Below, piece by piece: positions 36,456-49,640 of a DNA stretch of 64,000 bases. Origin of the DNA: Halichoerus grypus (taxonomy: Eukaryota > Chordata > Mammalia > Carnivora > Phocidae). The notes beneath the pieces are model-generated. The model was not told where the DNA came from, searched no databases, and saw only the letters and a program-made list of their open reading frames with translations. Numbering within the stretch: the first letter of the stretch is position 1; the number at the start of each line of letters is the position of its first letter. The translations under genes and the position numbers were made by a program. The DNA lies in the NCBI RefSeq assembly GCF_964656455.1, contig NC_135715.1, forward strand, positions 75,777,414-75,841,413. The letters are read 5' to 3'.

Positions 36456-36887
36456 TTGTGCACCCCTCAGCAGCACTCCCAGTCCTCGTCTCCAGGTCGG
36501 GGCACATCTCTGCCTGTTGTGCTTCTAAAACGGCCAGCCCCCCCCCCCCCCCCCGTTCACACACGCGGCCCCGCCGCTCCAGGTTTAATTCCAGGGGGCT
36601 GCCCTAAAGTCTTTTCCCCACTGCTATCGGTCTGTGAGTCTGTGCCCAGTCCCCAGTGTGGGAGGCTTTCATACAACGTTGGTGCAGAATCCCGAAGGCT
36701 CCCTCCCCCTTCTGTTTATCCTCCGATATCTGCCCGCAGAATCACGGCTCCCCGTTTCATACCTCAAAACCTGCGATATTCTGTTTGTAGAGCTCCAGAT
36801 ATATTTCTTACATCTCAAGCTGATTTCATGGGTGTTCAGAATGGTCTGGTAGATATTCAACTCAATTCCGGGGACTGGTTGGAATAG
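36456..36887 (+). other. Antisense open frame in outer L1 5' UTR (143 codons)
   Basis: A + strand frame crossing a C-run that encodes Pro (RPAPPPPP) and ending 38 nt from the L1 5' end. Its C-terminal half (PSVYPPISARR ... FMGVQNGLVDIQLNS) aligns with the inner L1 frame at 31479-31694. GC-rich composition could keep it open by chance. Confidence 0.35.
36538..36554. repeat. C17 homopolymer
   Basis: An uninterrupted run of 17 C (G on the L1 sense strand) inside the outer L1 5' UTR. Its length is prone to sequencing and assembly error. Confidence 0.9.
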
Positions 36888-36949
36888 GGTCCCCTACTCC
36901 TCCACCATCTTTTCCTCCCCTGACATGCATTTATTAATTTCAATTGACT

Positions 36950-37125
36950 AAGAGCCAAGCTAGATTTTTATTTGTTTTTATTTTTTAAGTTTTTATTCAA
37001 ATTCCAGTTCATTAACATACAGTGTAATATTAGTTTCAGGTGTACAATATAGTGATTCAGCACTTCCATACTACATGTGGTGCTCATCACAACTACACTC
37101 CTTAATCTCCCAAACTAGATTTTTT
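36950..37125 (-). mobile_element. Old L1 3' end flanking the outer L1
   Basis: The T-rich tail (36964-36992) is followed by TTCAAATTCCAGTTCATTAA, CAGTGTAATATTAGTTTCAG and GGTGCTCATCACAAC, a typical antisense L1 3' terminus. Its left part was copied into 34885-35033. It lies just outside the outer L1 target duplication. Confidence 0.8.
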
Positions 37126-37383
37126 AAAAATCTCTTTACCGCGATGCCTGGGTGGCTCAGTCAGTTAAGTGTCTGCTTTTGGCTCAGGGGAGTCCTGCAC
37201 CAGGCTCCCTGCTCAGCGGGAGCCTGCTTCTCCCTCTGCCTCTCCCCTTCCTTGTGCTCTCTCTTTTTCTCTTTCTCTCTGACAAATAAATAAATCTTTT
37301 AAAAAATTATTAAAAAAAAGATTCAACCTGTGCTCTTGATCCTTTCCCCTCCCAACTTCTCTTAAAAAAAAAATCTCTTTACC
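37126..37383 (+). mobile_element. CanSINE with possible 3' transduced tail
   Basis: The SINE body is 37141-37320 (GATGCCTGGGTGGCTCAGTC to an A/T-rich tail). The 15-bp flank AAAAATCTCTTTACC at 37126-37140 recurs exactly at 37369-37383. That is not immediately after the SINE tail but 48 bp later, behind a unique piece ending CTTCTCTT and a second A-run. The simplest reading is one insertion that carried 3' flanking sequence with its own A-tail. Confidence 0.85.
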
Positions 37384-38330
37384 CATTTACACCGCACATG
37401 ATATAAATATATTATTTAATTTGTATTTTGATAATTACTCTTTCCTTTGAACTAGTCTACTAGGATTGTATTCACCTTCTATATGTTTCTGTATATTTTT
37501 GGTAAACATTCCTTGAATTTACTACAGTATGTATAGTAGGCCTTGAATACGTAATTTTTGGTGGTGTTTTTTTTTTTTTTGTACTTATCCTTTTATTTTG
37601 AATAATTACAGATTCATGGGAAGTGGCAAAAAATAACACAGAGGTCCCATGTCACCTTCACCAGCAATGGTACTCATTTCCCCCAGCAGTAACATTTTCT
37701 GTAACTATAGGATGTGTTTCCTTTTATTACATAATTATTGATGAACTGTTTTTAGCTGTCCCTGTTCTTGCATGATCTCTTTCTTTACATCTTTCATTTT
37801 ATTGGAAACCTGACAAGGAAAGAATTAAGCTTCATTAAATTTGTCCCTTTAACGTTTGCCATTTCTGTGTGGGTTTGAATCTCTGAGGTATCGGCCTTGC
37901 AATAAGTAGGGGTTATGTTGGGTTTAGCTCTTAGATCCATTACTTGGCATTTCTGTATCATTGTCTACAGAGCAGAAGTAGTAAACCTTTCAAAGATGCC
38001 TGATCACTGCTGCAGGCCCTGGGGCTGCTTGTTTCCCCGCTAAGCCGGGGCACCTTCCTACCCTCTCCATCGCCCGCTGCTGACTTGACTTTCCTCCTCA
38101 TTCACCTTCTGTTCCCCCATCTGCCTGATCCTGAGTTCTGCCCATACCCCGTGCCAGACTGGGATCCCAGGGTTCTCCCAGGGCTGATGATTCTGCACTT
38201 CTCAGTGGACCACTCCCCACAACTTTCTCTAACCTTCTTAAGCCTGGGAATCCAGCTCCTCCCACAGCTTCCTGTCTGACCACCCATCCATGGGAGCCCA
38301 ACACCTGAGCCTCCTCTCGCCGGTGGTCTA
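37384..38330. other. MIPEP: Intron with an old L1 3' fragment
   Basis: An antisense L1 3' UTR piece is seen at about 37568-37760 (ATTACAGATTCATGGGAAGT, then GAGGTCCCATGTCACC). The remainder is unassigned. No gene is seen. Confidence 0.6.
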
Positions 38331-39260
38331 TGCCACTTCTCCTCCTGCCTGTTCAGGAATCTTGCACTCTCATCTCATTGTCTCTTCTCCTGTCTACATC
38401 TCCAGTCTGTGTCCCTGTAGGGTTCATTGCCATCAGCATTTCTTAAGCTTGCTTGTGCATTTTCCAACCTCAAACAGACTTCTCCCTCCCTCTTTGCCTC
38501 TGCAGTACTGCCCTTACTCTCCGCACCTCTCTGGCACACTCCTGGAAACAGTGCTGTGTTCTGGGTCTCATCTCCCACTCGGCTCCAGCCCTCTCCCATG
38601 GCGCCCCTGCCCCTGGCACTCTGGCAGCTGCTTGCGTTACTGGCGTGTGTCACTGGTACACTAACTATAGCCTCTTGGTTTTTTTCGTAACCCACTTCTG
38701 CCTTCCTCCTCTCCAGTGTCTACGCTGCAGCTAAAAGAATCTTTTAAAAACACAGATCTAAACTTGTGACTTCTTTGCTTAAAACTCCCCAGTGGCTTAC
38801 CATGATGCAGAGTCTGAGAGTGGAGACCAGTGTCCCTGCTTGGCTCCTACCTGCCTCTCCAGCCTGCTGGAACCCTCCTCCTTTCCTGCCCATGGCTCCC
38901 TCACCACCTACCAAGGAACCTCTTCTGCCCTTCACACACGGGGTTTCTTCTGCCTAGGATGCTTCTTTCTCCCTGCAGCCCATCCCTTTCTCTTTAATGC
39001 CTGTTCATTGTGCAAATTTCACGTCTACGTTAGGTCCTCAGTTAAGCCTTTCTAGGTCATGGCTCTCCTACCGACCTGCACTGCTTTTCTGTCTTAGTAC
39101 TCATGGTAGTTGTTAACTCTTGTTAAAATTGTGCTTACATGAGTAATGCCAGCCTGTGAAGCTCATGGGGCCAGGATCCTGTCTGTTTGCCATTTTCTGT
39201 CCCTGAGACCTAATACAGTGCTGCTCATCCACAGTACTTTTCATTGTTGGAAAAATGAGA
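38330..39260 (+). mobile_element. L2 element, 3' half
   Basis: The order ATCTAAACTTGTGACTTCTT, AAAACTCCCCAGTGGCTTAC, TACCTGCCTCTCCAGCC, then a ProSer-rich decayed stretch and CCTGAGACCTAATACAGTGC follows an L2 3' region in sense orientation. The open frames in this stretch (for example 38290-38664) come from the CT-rich repeat and are not genes. Confidence 0.8.
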
Positions 39261-40591
39261 AAATGCCATCCTTCCACATACTTTTTTTTTTTAATGAAAA
39301 CAAAACTATTAAAGCTTCGTGAGGCATGAAAAATCCAAGTATAGCACAAGTCCTATCAGCTGAAGATATAATGTAAAATGAGGTTTAAGGAAATTGAACA
39401 TTCTGATAGAGGCTTTTGGCATATATGACTTAACTAAATCTTGACTTTTTAAAATCCTGTCTGAGGAAATTTTTGTTTTATACAAGATGGCTGCCCCTGG
39501 TGTGAGAAAGCCCCAGGCCTTTCACCTGTGTCAGACTCTATACTATACAACCTCCTTCAATCCATGTCTTAACTCCTTAAAATTCCCTTTGTTGCCTGGT
39601 ATGCCTTTCTTATAGCCAAATGGGAAGAAGAGAGAACAGGCTTTGTCGTCTGAGCCTTCATCACGTACTGCTGTAGTCTTTCACTGAAGCCTTTCTTAAA
39701 TGATCATTCTAATGTTCATTCATTCCTTCTGGAAATATTTATGGAGTGTCTGCTGTAGTCTGGGCACTCTGAGGGGATACGTGTAAATATGGCAGTGCCC
39801 AGTCCCCCTTCCAGCAGACAGCTCACAGTGGTCATTCATGGGTGGTTAATTTACACAACGGTAGTGCTAGGAACCTGCCCCACGTGTCTTTTATAATGGG
39901 TTTCTCTGTAGAGGGGCTTTTAGCTTCATTTAGATTATACATAGAGTTGTATAATGTGGTAGCTGTCTTCAATAAACATCAATATTAATGATATTAACGT
40001 AGAGTAAGTTGACTGAAGGACTTCCTTGACTACATTATTAGTGTATTTCTAAGTGAATATGTGATGCTATGTGATTAGGCCTAATTAGTCTCAGGAAGGA
40101 AGCCTTAAATCAGATAGGGTCATTATACTGAGTTTCCAAGCTCTGCAGTTCTTTCAGGTTGGAAAATAAAAGAATGTGCAATTCATTATCGTGGTTATTT
40201 GTTAGGATATCAGTTCAGCTTTAATACTGGCTGACACCATGGATTATCATCTGTTTCTCTACACTTGACTCCTTTATTCCTATCATCCGTTATTAGATGC
40301 ACTCAACATTCAACAGAGCACTTGAACAGGCTTTCACTGGTAACAAAGGAACAGAAAAAGCAATCACTTTTACAAAGGTTTTAAACAGATTTTTAAAGAT
40401 CAATGCCACTATCTTAGTTCCCTGTAGTGCTGTATTTTTCATGTACAAACCCTCATTTAAGTCACTGTGACTAAATTCAGTTATTAATTTTTTCATTTGT
40501 TGTCGTTTTTTTAACTGTCCTACTCCATAAGCACACAGTGCAGCAACTCATTAAGTAACTTACTCACATATATGTTCTTTTGTTTTTCAAG
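39260..40591. other. MIPEP: Long intron, 3' segment before the fourth visible exon
   Basis: Unassigned sequence with an ancient repeat-like stretch at about 39715-39840 (TCATTCATTCCTTCTGG onward). The last bases form TTCTTTTGTTTTTCAAG, the acceptor of the exon at 40592. No gene is seen. Confidence 0.55.
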
Positions 40592-40666
40592 TCACTGCCC
40601 AAAAATATGGTGTCTCGGCTTTGTGAATCGAAAAAGGTGTGTGCTGCAGCTGATATGCAACTTCAG
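40592..40666 (+). CDS. MIPEP: MIPEP exon ([15 protein letters not shown]...)
   Basis: This 75-bp, 25-codon exon is phase 0 at both ends. It encodes [20 protein letters not shown] then DMQLQ, which follows HYQTGQ of the previous exon in MIPEP. It lies in the helical region after the zinc site. From memory the human protein starts this exon with Pro, so Ser here would be a substitution. The acceptor is strongly pyrimidine-rich; the donor is GTATGT. The preceding intron is about 37.5 kb, swollen by L1 insertions. Confidence 0.96.
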
Positions 40667-41512
40667 GTATGTATGTACCTTTGTTCTGAAGTTTTTCAGA
40701 GTAATTATTCAAAATAAATATATAACTTTAAATTCTTGCCAGTGCTGCACATTTATTATAATAATCAGGCTTCTAAGACATCTTTCATCTGAGTTCAAAG
40801 AACTTGACCCAAACTGACTTGTTCAGTCCTCACACCATCCTTGTGAAGTGGATGTTAAATAAGGTTATTTCCCATTTTCAGTCGGGAAAATCAAAGCTTG
40901 GGAAAGGCACGAAAGGCACGTGACTTCTTCTAAATCATACATTTCAGCAACTATGTTATATTTTATGTCACTTTGTATCTTTTTAAAATTTTGTAGTTTT
41001 GACGTGAAGTTTCAACAGTAACGACTGTTAGTTTTAGATAATATTCAAAGCCAGTTTTCTAGGTTTCCAGATACAGACTAGAAAAATCTTATGAACCATG
41101 TGGATGTCAGGTCTACATGATATACCAGATGTTTCGGTTACATGTAATTACTGAGATTGTTTATGGAATTCTTACTCTTCATCAGGTCTTGAGAATTCTA
41201 TAAACACAGCCTAAACACTGTCTTTCATCTCAGGCAATATTCATTTTATAATGATCCAGCTACCCATTTAAAAGTGTGGGCACCATTTAATTGCTCTATG
41301 GTTTTGTAAAATTCAGCCCTTATGAACTCTGTTTATGTTGTACCTTAAAATATATATTTGAAGAAAATGTACACTATAGAGAAAACTGTGGATTTATATT
41401 TGATTTACATTAATGACTGTGCATATCAATATAATTTTAAAAAGACCTCTGAATTATTTGAAAAAATTAGCATTACTCAGCAAAAGTCTTTTGATTTGCC
41501 CATACCTATAGT
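40667..41512. other. MIPEP: MIPEP intron with a MIR remnant
   Basis: A MIR-like stretch lies at about 40825-40950 (CAGTCCTCACACCATCCTTG, then TTTTCAGTCGGGAAAATC). The rest is AT-rich intron. No gene is seen. Confidence 0.55.
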
Positions 41513-41741
41513 GGAAGTCCTACTTTTTTTTTTTTTTTTTTAAAGATTTTATTTATTTATTTGACAGAGAGAGAGTTAGCGAGAGCAGGAACACAAGCAG
41601 GGGGAGTGGGAGAGGAAGAAATAGACTCCCCACGGAGCAGGGAGCCCGATGCAGGGCTCGATCCCAGGACCCTGGGGTCATGACCTGAGCTGCAGGCAGA
41701 TGCTTAACGGCTGAGCCACCCAGGCGCCCCGGAAGTCCTAC
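41513..41741 (-). mobile_element. CanSINE, antisense, with 11-bp target duplication
   Basis: The body at 41524-41730 has a T20 tail on the left and the head GGGGCGCCTGGGTGGCTCAG on the right. The flank GGAAGTCCTAC is identical at 41513-41523 and 41731-41741. It looks young. Confidence 0.96.
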
Positions 41742-43679
41742 CTTTTAACAGCCTGGGTTGTGGTTTTCTTTTTGAATATTTGTTCCAAAGATTTTCTTTT
41801 AAAATGGAAAACCAACCTTTCCTTCCTTCCACCCTCCAAAAGAATAACCCCCTGAGAGACAGGGGAAGAGAGAGGAGAAGGAGGTGAATTCTTGCCAGAA
41901 GACCTCCCCGTGCCAGCTTTCCTATCCCACAATAGTCCCCTTGTACAGTGCCCACAAATAAGGGGGGAAAGGAAATGAATTGTTCCAGGTTTCTAAGGGG
42001 GTATACACAGTGTTCTTAAAATTGCAAATTTTTTTTTTCTCTTGTGCATTGTTTCAAAAAATAGGCTCCTGTTTTTCTGTGGCTCTAAGGCTGTTGGTCC
42101 CAGGTGAGCGTGACTCCCTGGGTGGGCAGATAGGCTCATCACTTTAGAATTGTTTGGTTTATCAGCAAATAAGCATGAAATACATGCACATTTCATTTAT
42201 TACGCTCTGTTTTTATCTTTAAAAAAAGTCATTCCATGTTTATGCCTTTCATTTGTGGAAGGCATAACTATAGGAATGAAACTTTTGAATTCTGACTTGT
42301 TTATAGATTGGCAAACAAAAAACAAAACAAAACACCTTAGTGGAAGTTAGAATTTAAGTTTCAGTTCCTAATAACTTATTCTCTTAGAATATAGACAAGA
42401 TGCAGATGAGTAATTTTGGCTCCTCTGATTACTTTATGCATTGTTACTCATTATAGAATTTAGAATTGAAAGAGCTGTATTTAGCTATATGTTTAGATTA
42501 CCAGTTAGAGTAAGGCGATATTTATATTTAGGAAATGTCTGTATTTTTCTAGGGAAGGTTTAAACTTGACTTATAATTTAGAACCATAATTCTATATCTA
42601 GATGAAGCCAAAAGCTAGAGGTCATTTAAATTTTTTCTTTTATCCAAACTAATCCTCAGTTCTTTTAAGTCAACAGCTGCACATTCTCTACAAATTCCAT
42701 TTTCAAATCAGAAAGATACATATCAGAAACATAATTGCGTGTCAGAATTTTTCTTTTAAAATAAAACAGGTTTTCTACTTCCTTGCTTCAGGTGAACTCC
42801 AAACAATGCTAATACTCAAGCCAAATGTTCCAGTGAAAAAGCCCTTTATCTTTACTTCAGATTTGCTCTGTAAAATTTAGTTTTCAGAACTTTGTAAGCA
42901 GCAGATTTCATGTTCAAACTAACGCTTTATTCTCATGTCATGTTTCAATGGCTTGTATCCTCTCCTCAGAGGTGAGTGATCCTCCCTCCCGGTCACCTCC
43001 ATAAGACAGAGCTGCCCGCGCATGGCAGCTGCTTCCCTGGTATCTCCCGACACTGGGGGTGGGGGCTGGCTTGGCCCTGGCCCTGGCCCCAGACTGGGCA
43101 ACAGCTGCACCAGAATTCTTTGTAACATCTGTACTTGCCAGACGACGGATTGCTATTCCTTTTCTTCACCTCGCCCCATCTATTTCATGTTCTGTCCCTT
43201 CTCCTCACAAAACTGGGATTCGGACCATTGCATTGCTCCCATTTAAGATACAGCAGGATTCTAGGAAGAAACCAAACAGGATTTACTAGATCCAGAGGGT
43301 CACAAGTTGTAATAACTAACTATTATTTCCAACTATATATTTTATGTATATCTATATAGATATCTATGGGCCAAATTCTAGTTTTGTGGTCACAAATTTA
43401 ATTTACTCCATTGTACATAAAGAGTGCCTTATAGATAAGGTTCAAAAATTTTTTAATATCCTTCATCATGAAAAGGTTGAGAGCTTTCCTTTTCATCATC
43501 AGCGTGGTCTTAAATGTGGTACAAAATACGTCTCAAGCCATATACACTTAAATTTGTGAATGTTTTCAGCTGGTATGTGTAATTATTATTCTGGTACACT
43601 TATATAACACCTTTGGCCCACCACATCTTAGATGGAAGGATGGACTGCCAAAACTAAGCAGACGTTTTCATCTATCTAG
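41742..43679. other. MIPEP: MIPEP intron, unassigned
   Basis: No repeat was recognised with confidence in this 1.9-kb stretch. Short open frames on the + strand at 43022-43359 overlap each other in all frames and are not supported as genes. It ends with ATCTATCTAG, the acceptor of the exon at 43680. Confidence 0.5.
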
Positions 43680-46002
<2,323 letters not shown>

Positions 46003-46003
<1 letters not shown>

Positions 46004-47990
46004 ATTTCCATAAAGAATAAGTCGAGGATGCTCATTGGAATTCTTCAGTGCAACATTCATTAGGGCAATAAGACAAGGAAAAGAAAAAATATAAGCATTA
46101 GAAAGGAAGTAACAAAACTGTCATTATTTGCAGATGATTTATTGTTTGCTGAGAAAATCCAAAGTATGTATAGGTAAATTAGTGAAATTAATGAGAAGTT
46201 AGCAACTTTTCTGGATGAAGAATATATAAAAATTAATATTCCATCTCTGTTTATCATCAACAAACTGAAAAGCAGTTTTAAAGATACCATTGTGGAAATA
46301 AAAAGTATGAGGTAGCTACTAAAAAAATCTAAAATAAGAACAAATATTATTAAGATGTCTATACTACCCAAAGCAATCTACGGATTTAATGCAATCCCTA
46401 TCAAAATGCCACCAGCATTTTTCAGAGCTAAAAAAACCATCCTAAAATTTGTATGGAACCACAAAAGACCCCAAATAGCCAAAACAATCCTGAAAAAGAA
46501 AGCAAAGCTGGAGGCATCACAATTCCAGACTTCAAGTTATATTATAAAGGTGTAGTCATGAAGACAGTATGGTACTGGCACAAAAACAGACACATAGATC
46601 GATGGAACAGAATAGAAAACCCAGAAATGAATCCACAACTCTGTGGCCAACTAATCTTCAACAAATCATGAAAGAATATTCAGTGGGAAAAAGACAGTCT
46701 CTTCAACAAATGGTGTTGGGAAAACTGGACAGCCACATGCAGAAGAGTGAAACTGGACCACTTTCTTACACCATATACAAAAATAAATTCAAAATGGATG
46801 AAAGACCTAAATGTGAGACAGGGAACCATCAAAATCCTAGAGGAGAGCACATGCAGTAACCTCTTTGACCTTGGCCATTGCAACTTCTTACTAGGCATGT
46901 CTCCTGAGGCAAAGGAAACAAAAGTAAAAATAAGCTACTGGGACTTAATCAAAATAAAAGGCTTCTTGCACAGTGAAGGAAACAATCAACAGATAAAAGG
47001 CAGATATTTGCAAATGATATGTCTGATAAAAGGTTAGTATCCAAAATATATAAAGAACTTACAATGTTGAACACCCAAAAACCAAATAATCCAGTTAAAA
47101 AAATGGTCAGAAGACATGAATAGGTATTTTCTAAGGAAGACATCCAGATGACAGACACACAAAAAGATTCACAACATCACTCATCAGGGAAATACAAATC
47201 AAAATTACAATGAGATATCACCTGTGAGTTGGTTACCCACTTAGTCAGAATGGCTAAAATGAACAACGCAGGAAACAACAGGTGTTGGCAAGGATGTGGA
47301 GAAAGGGGAACCTTTTTACGCTGTTGGTGGGAATGCAGACTGGTACAGCCACTGTGGAAAACAGTATGGAGGTTCCTCAAAAAGTTAAATATAGAACTAC
47401 CCTATGATCCAGCAATTGCACTACTAGGTATTTACCCAAAGGATATAAAAGTACTGATTTGAAGGGATGCATGCACCCCGATGTTCATAGCTGGAAAGAG
47501 GTGAATGTCCGTCAATTGATGAATGGATAAAGAAGCTGTGGTATATACACACAATGGAATATTACTCAGCCATCAAGAAGAATGAAATCTTGCTATTTGC
47601 AATGACATGGGTGGAGCTAGAGGGTATAATGCTAAGTGAAATAAGTCAGAGAAAGACAAATACCATATGATCTCAAGAAACAAAATATATATATATATAT
47701 ACATATATATATAAATACCATATGTTTAAGAAACAAAACAGATGAACATGGTGGGAGAAAAAAGGAAGCAAACCAGGAAACAGACTCTTAACTATACAGA
47801 ACAAACTGAAGATTATTGGAGGGGAGGTGAGCGGGGGGAATGGGTTAAATAGATGGTGGGGAGTAAGGAGTGCATTTGCTGTGATGAGCATGGGGTGTTG
47901 TATGTAAGTTTGAATCACCATATTGTACACCTGAAGCTAATATTACACTGTATGTTAACTAACTGGAATTTAAATAAAAACTTGAAAACA
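46003..47990 (+). mobile_element. 5'-truncated L1 in MIPEP sense orientation
   Basis: It reads from mid ORF2 (GGGCAATAAGACAAGGAAAA, TTATTTGCAGATGATTTATTG) through the C-terminus to a 3' UTR ending TACACCTGAAGCTAATATTA and AATAAAAACTTGAAAAC. ORF2 pieces (46355-46859, 46747-47037, 47229-47462) are in different frames with stops. An (AT)n run interrupts the 3' UTR at about 47690-47712. It is the only sizeable young-looking L1 in sense orientation here. Confidence 0.88.
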
Positions 47991-48159
47991 AATCTAAAAT
48001 AGAAGGTGTATTATCTTTATTTTTAAAATCCTAAATAAGTGAGGAATTGAACCATATTTATAGATAAGATTTAGTACCAAAAAGATACTAAATTTTTCTC
48101 CAATTAATGTATTATTCTCCAATTAATTTAATGTAATTCTATTGGTTTGTTTGTTTGAC

Positions 48160-48780
48160 CCTGTACAGTTTTATATGGAAGAGCAATGGCCCAAGAATAG
48201 CGAGGGCAATTTTGAAGAATAGCAGCAAGTTGGTAGACTTGCCCACTTGGGATTAGTGTCCAAATAAAGCAGTAGGAGCTGAGGCAGTGTAACACTGGTG
48301 TGGGACAGATGAATAGAACAGTGGAACAGAGCCAGGAGCCCAAATGTGGCTTCAACACATGTATGGACTCCTGAGCCTAAGCTGGTGGCCATGTAGATCT
48401 GTGGGCCAAGAAGAGACTAGTCTTTTTTAAAAATGGTGCTGTAAGGATTGATCATCCATATGGATAAGATGAAACTTGTATCTTGGTCTCATTCTGCACA
48501 CAAATATAAAGTGGGTTGAAGACCCAAATGTGAGAGGTAAAGCTTTAAATTTTTAGAAGATAATACAAAAGAATGGCCTTCTGATTGCTCCTTTTTTACT
48601 TACTCAGACTATTTTATATCTTATTTACAGTATAAAAGGCATTAACCATAAGGCAACACTGATAAATTCAACTGTATGGAAATTCGAATCTTCTGTTTAT
48701 CAAAAGAAATGTAAAAAATAGTGAAAGGAAAGCTACAGACTGGAAGTAGATATTTTCAGCACCTATAACTGGGATATTTT

Positions 48781-48844
<64 letters not shown>

Positions 48845-49640
48845 TATTTTTATTATGGTAAAAAAAAAAAAACCCCACATAAGGAGTATTTTTGAAGTGC
48901 TTTGAATGGGCAAAAGGCATAGATGTGCAGTGAGCCATATAAAATGACCTCCATATTCATCAGTGACTGCTGATTCAAACCATATTAGGACAGCACCCTA
49001 GTCTCACCAGTTTGGCAAACAAATACGACCGTTGACAGTAGCCACTGTCGACAAGGTGTGGAGTCACAGGTGCTCCTACCTGTGTGGGTAGGAGTGCACA
49101 TTTGGTGTGGCCACTTTGGAAGACAGTTGGGCATTATCGTTAAAGCTGAAGATGAACATTCCCTATGACCCAGCAACACAACTCATATATCCAACCTGGG
49201 GAAGTGTTGTCTTGTTAAGAATAGGAAGATTTATAACAGCACTGTTTGTACACGGAAAAAAAGAAAGAAGTGGGATTCTGGAAAGAACCCAAGTGACTGT
49301 CAATGGAAAATGGGTAAATACTTTGTGTCATATTCATTGACTGGAATACTATTCAGTGGAAATTGAGGGAGACAGGCACAATTGAATTTAACAGGCATGA
49401 TGTCAAGTAAAAAAAAAGGGTTCCAGAAGAATTAAACTGTGTACATTTATAATAACATTCAAAATCATGCAAAACTAAGTTCATTATCATAGGTAAATAC
49501 ATAAGCAGTAAAACTATTAAGAAAAGCGAAAGAATAGTAAGCACAAAATTCAGATGGGGTGTACCTCTGGAACAACGGATGGGATCATAGAAGTCTTAGA
49601 AGTATCTTATTTCTTAAACTCAGTAGTGGGTATAACACTG
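48160..49640 (+). mobile_element. Old L1 fragment, sense, with TTTC microsatellite
   Basis: Diverged ORF2 C-terminus and 3' UTR: GAATAGAACAGTGGAACAGA, AAGTGGGTTGAAGACCCAAA, TTCCCTATGACCCAGCAACA and TATAACAGCACTGTTTG. Frames are destroyed. The TTTC array at 48778-48845 lies within it. Confidence 0.75.
48778..48845. repeat. (TTTC)n microsatellite, about 17 units
   Basis: An uninterrupted TTTC/TTCT tetranucleotide run of about 68 bp, followed by an A12 run on the same strand at about 48861-48872. Long pure tetranucleotide arrays are usually length-variable between individuals. Confidence 0.97.

Larger units (their letters stand above)
23504..36935 (-). mobile_element. Outer full-length L1 with nested insertions
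   Basis: Antisense to MIPEP. The target duplication ATGCATTTATT is at 23504-23514 (3' side) and 36925-36935 (5' side). The L1 proper is 23515-24728 plus 31746-36924, about 6 kb after subtracting insertions. Parts on the minus strand are: 5' UTR (about 36043-36924, starting with a C-rich YY1-like CCACCATCTT at 36902-36911), ORF1 remnant (about 35155-36042), ORF2 remnant (35070 down to 23827) and 3' UTR. It is interrupted by the inner L1, a SINE at 33901-34098 and a 201-bp templated insertion at 34833-35033. Confidence 0.9.

Noticed and set aside
38290..39055. Pro/Ser-rich + strand frames of 87-124 codons
   Set aside because: The sequence is a CT-rich L2 repeat; the frames overlap in all three phases.
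43022..43359. Overlapping + strand frames near the exon at 43680
   Set aside because: Three frames of similar length overlap, without splice context or similarity to MIPEP.
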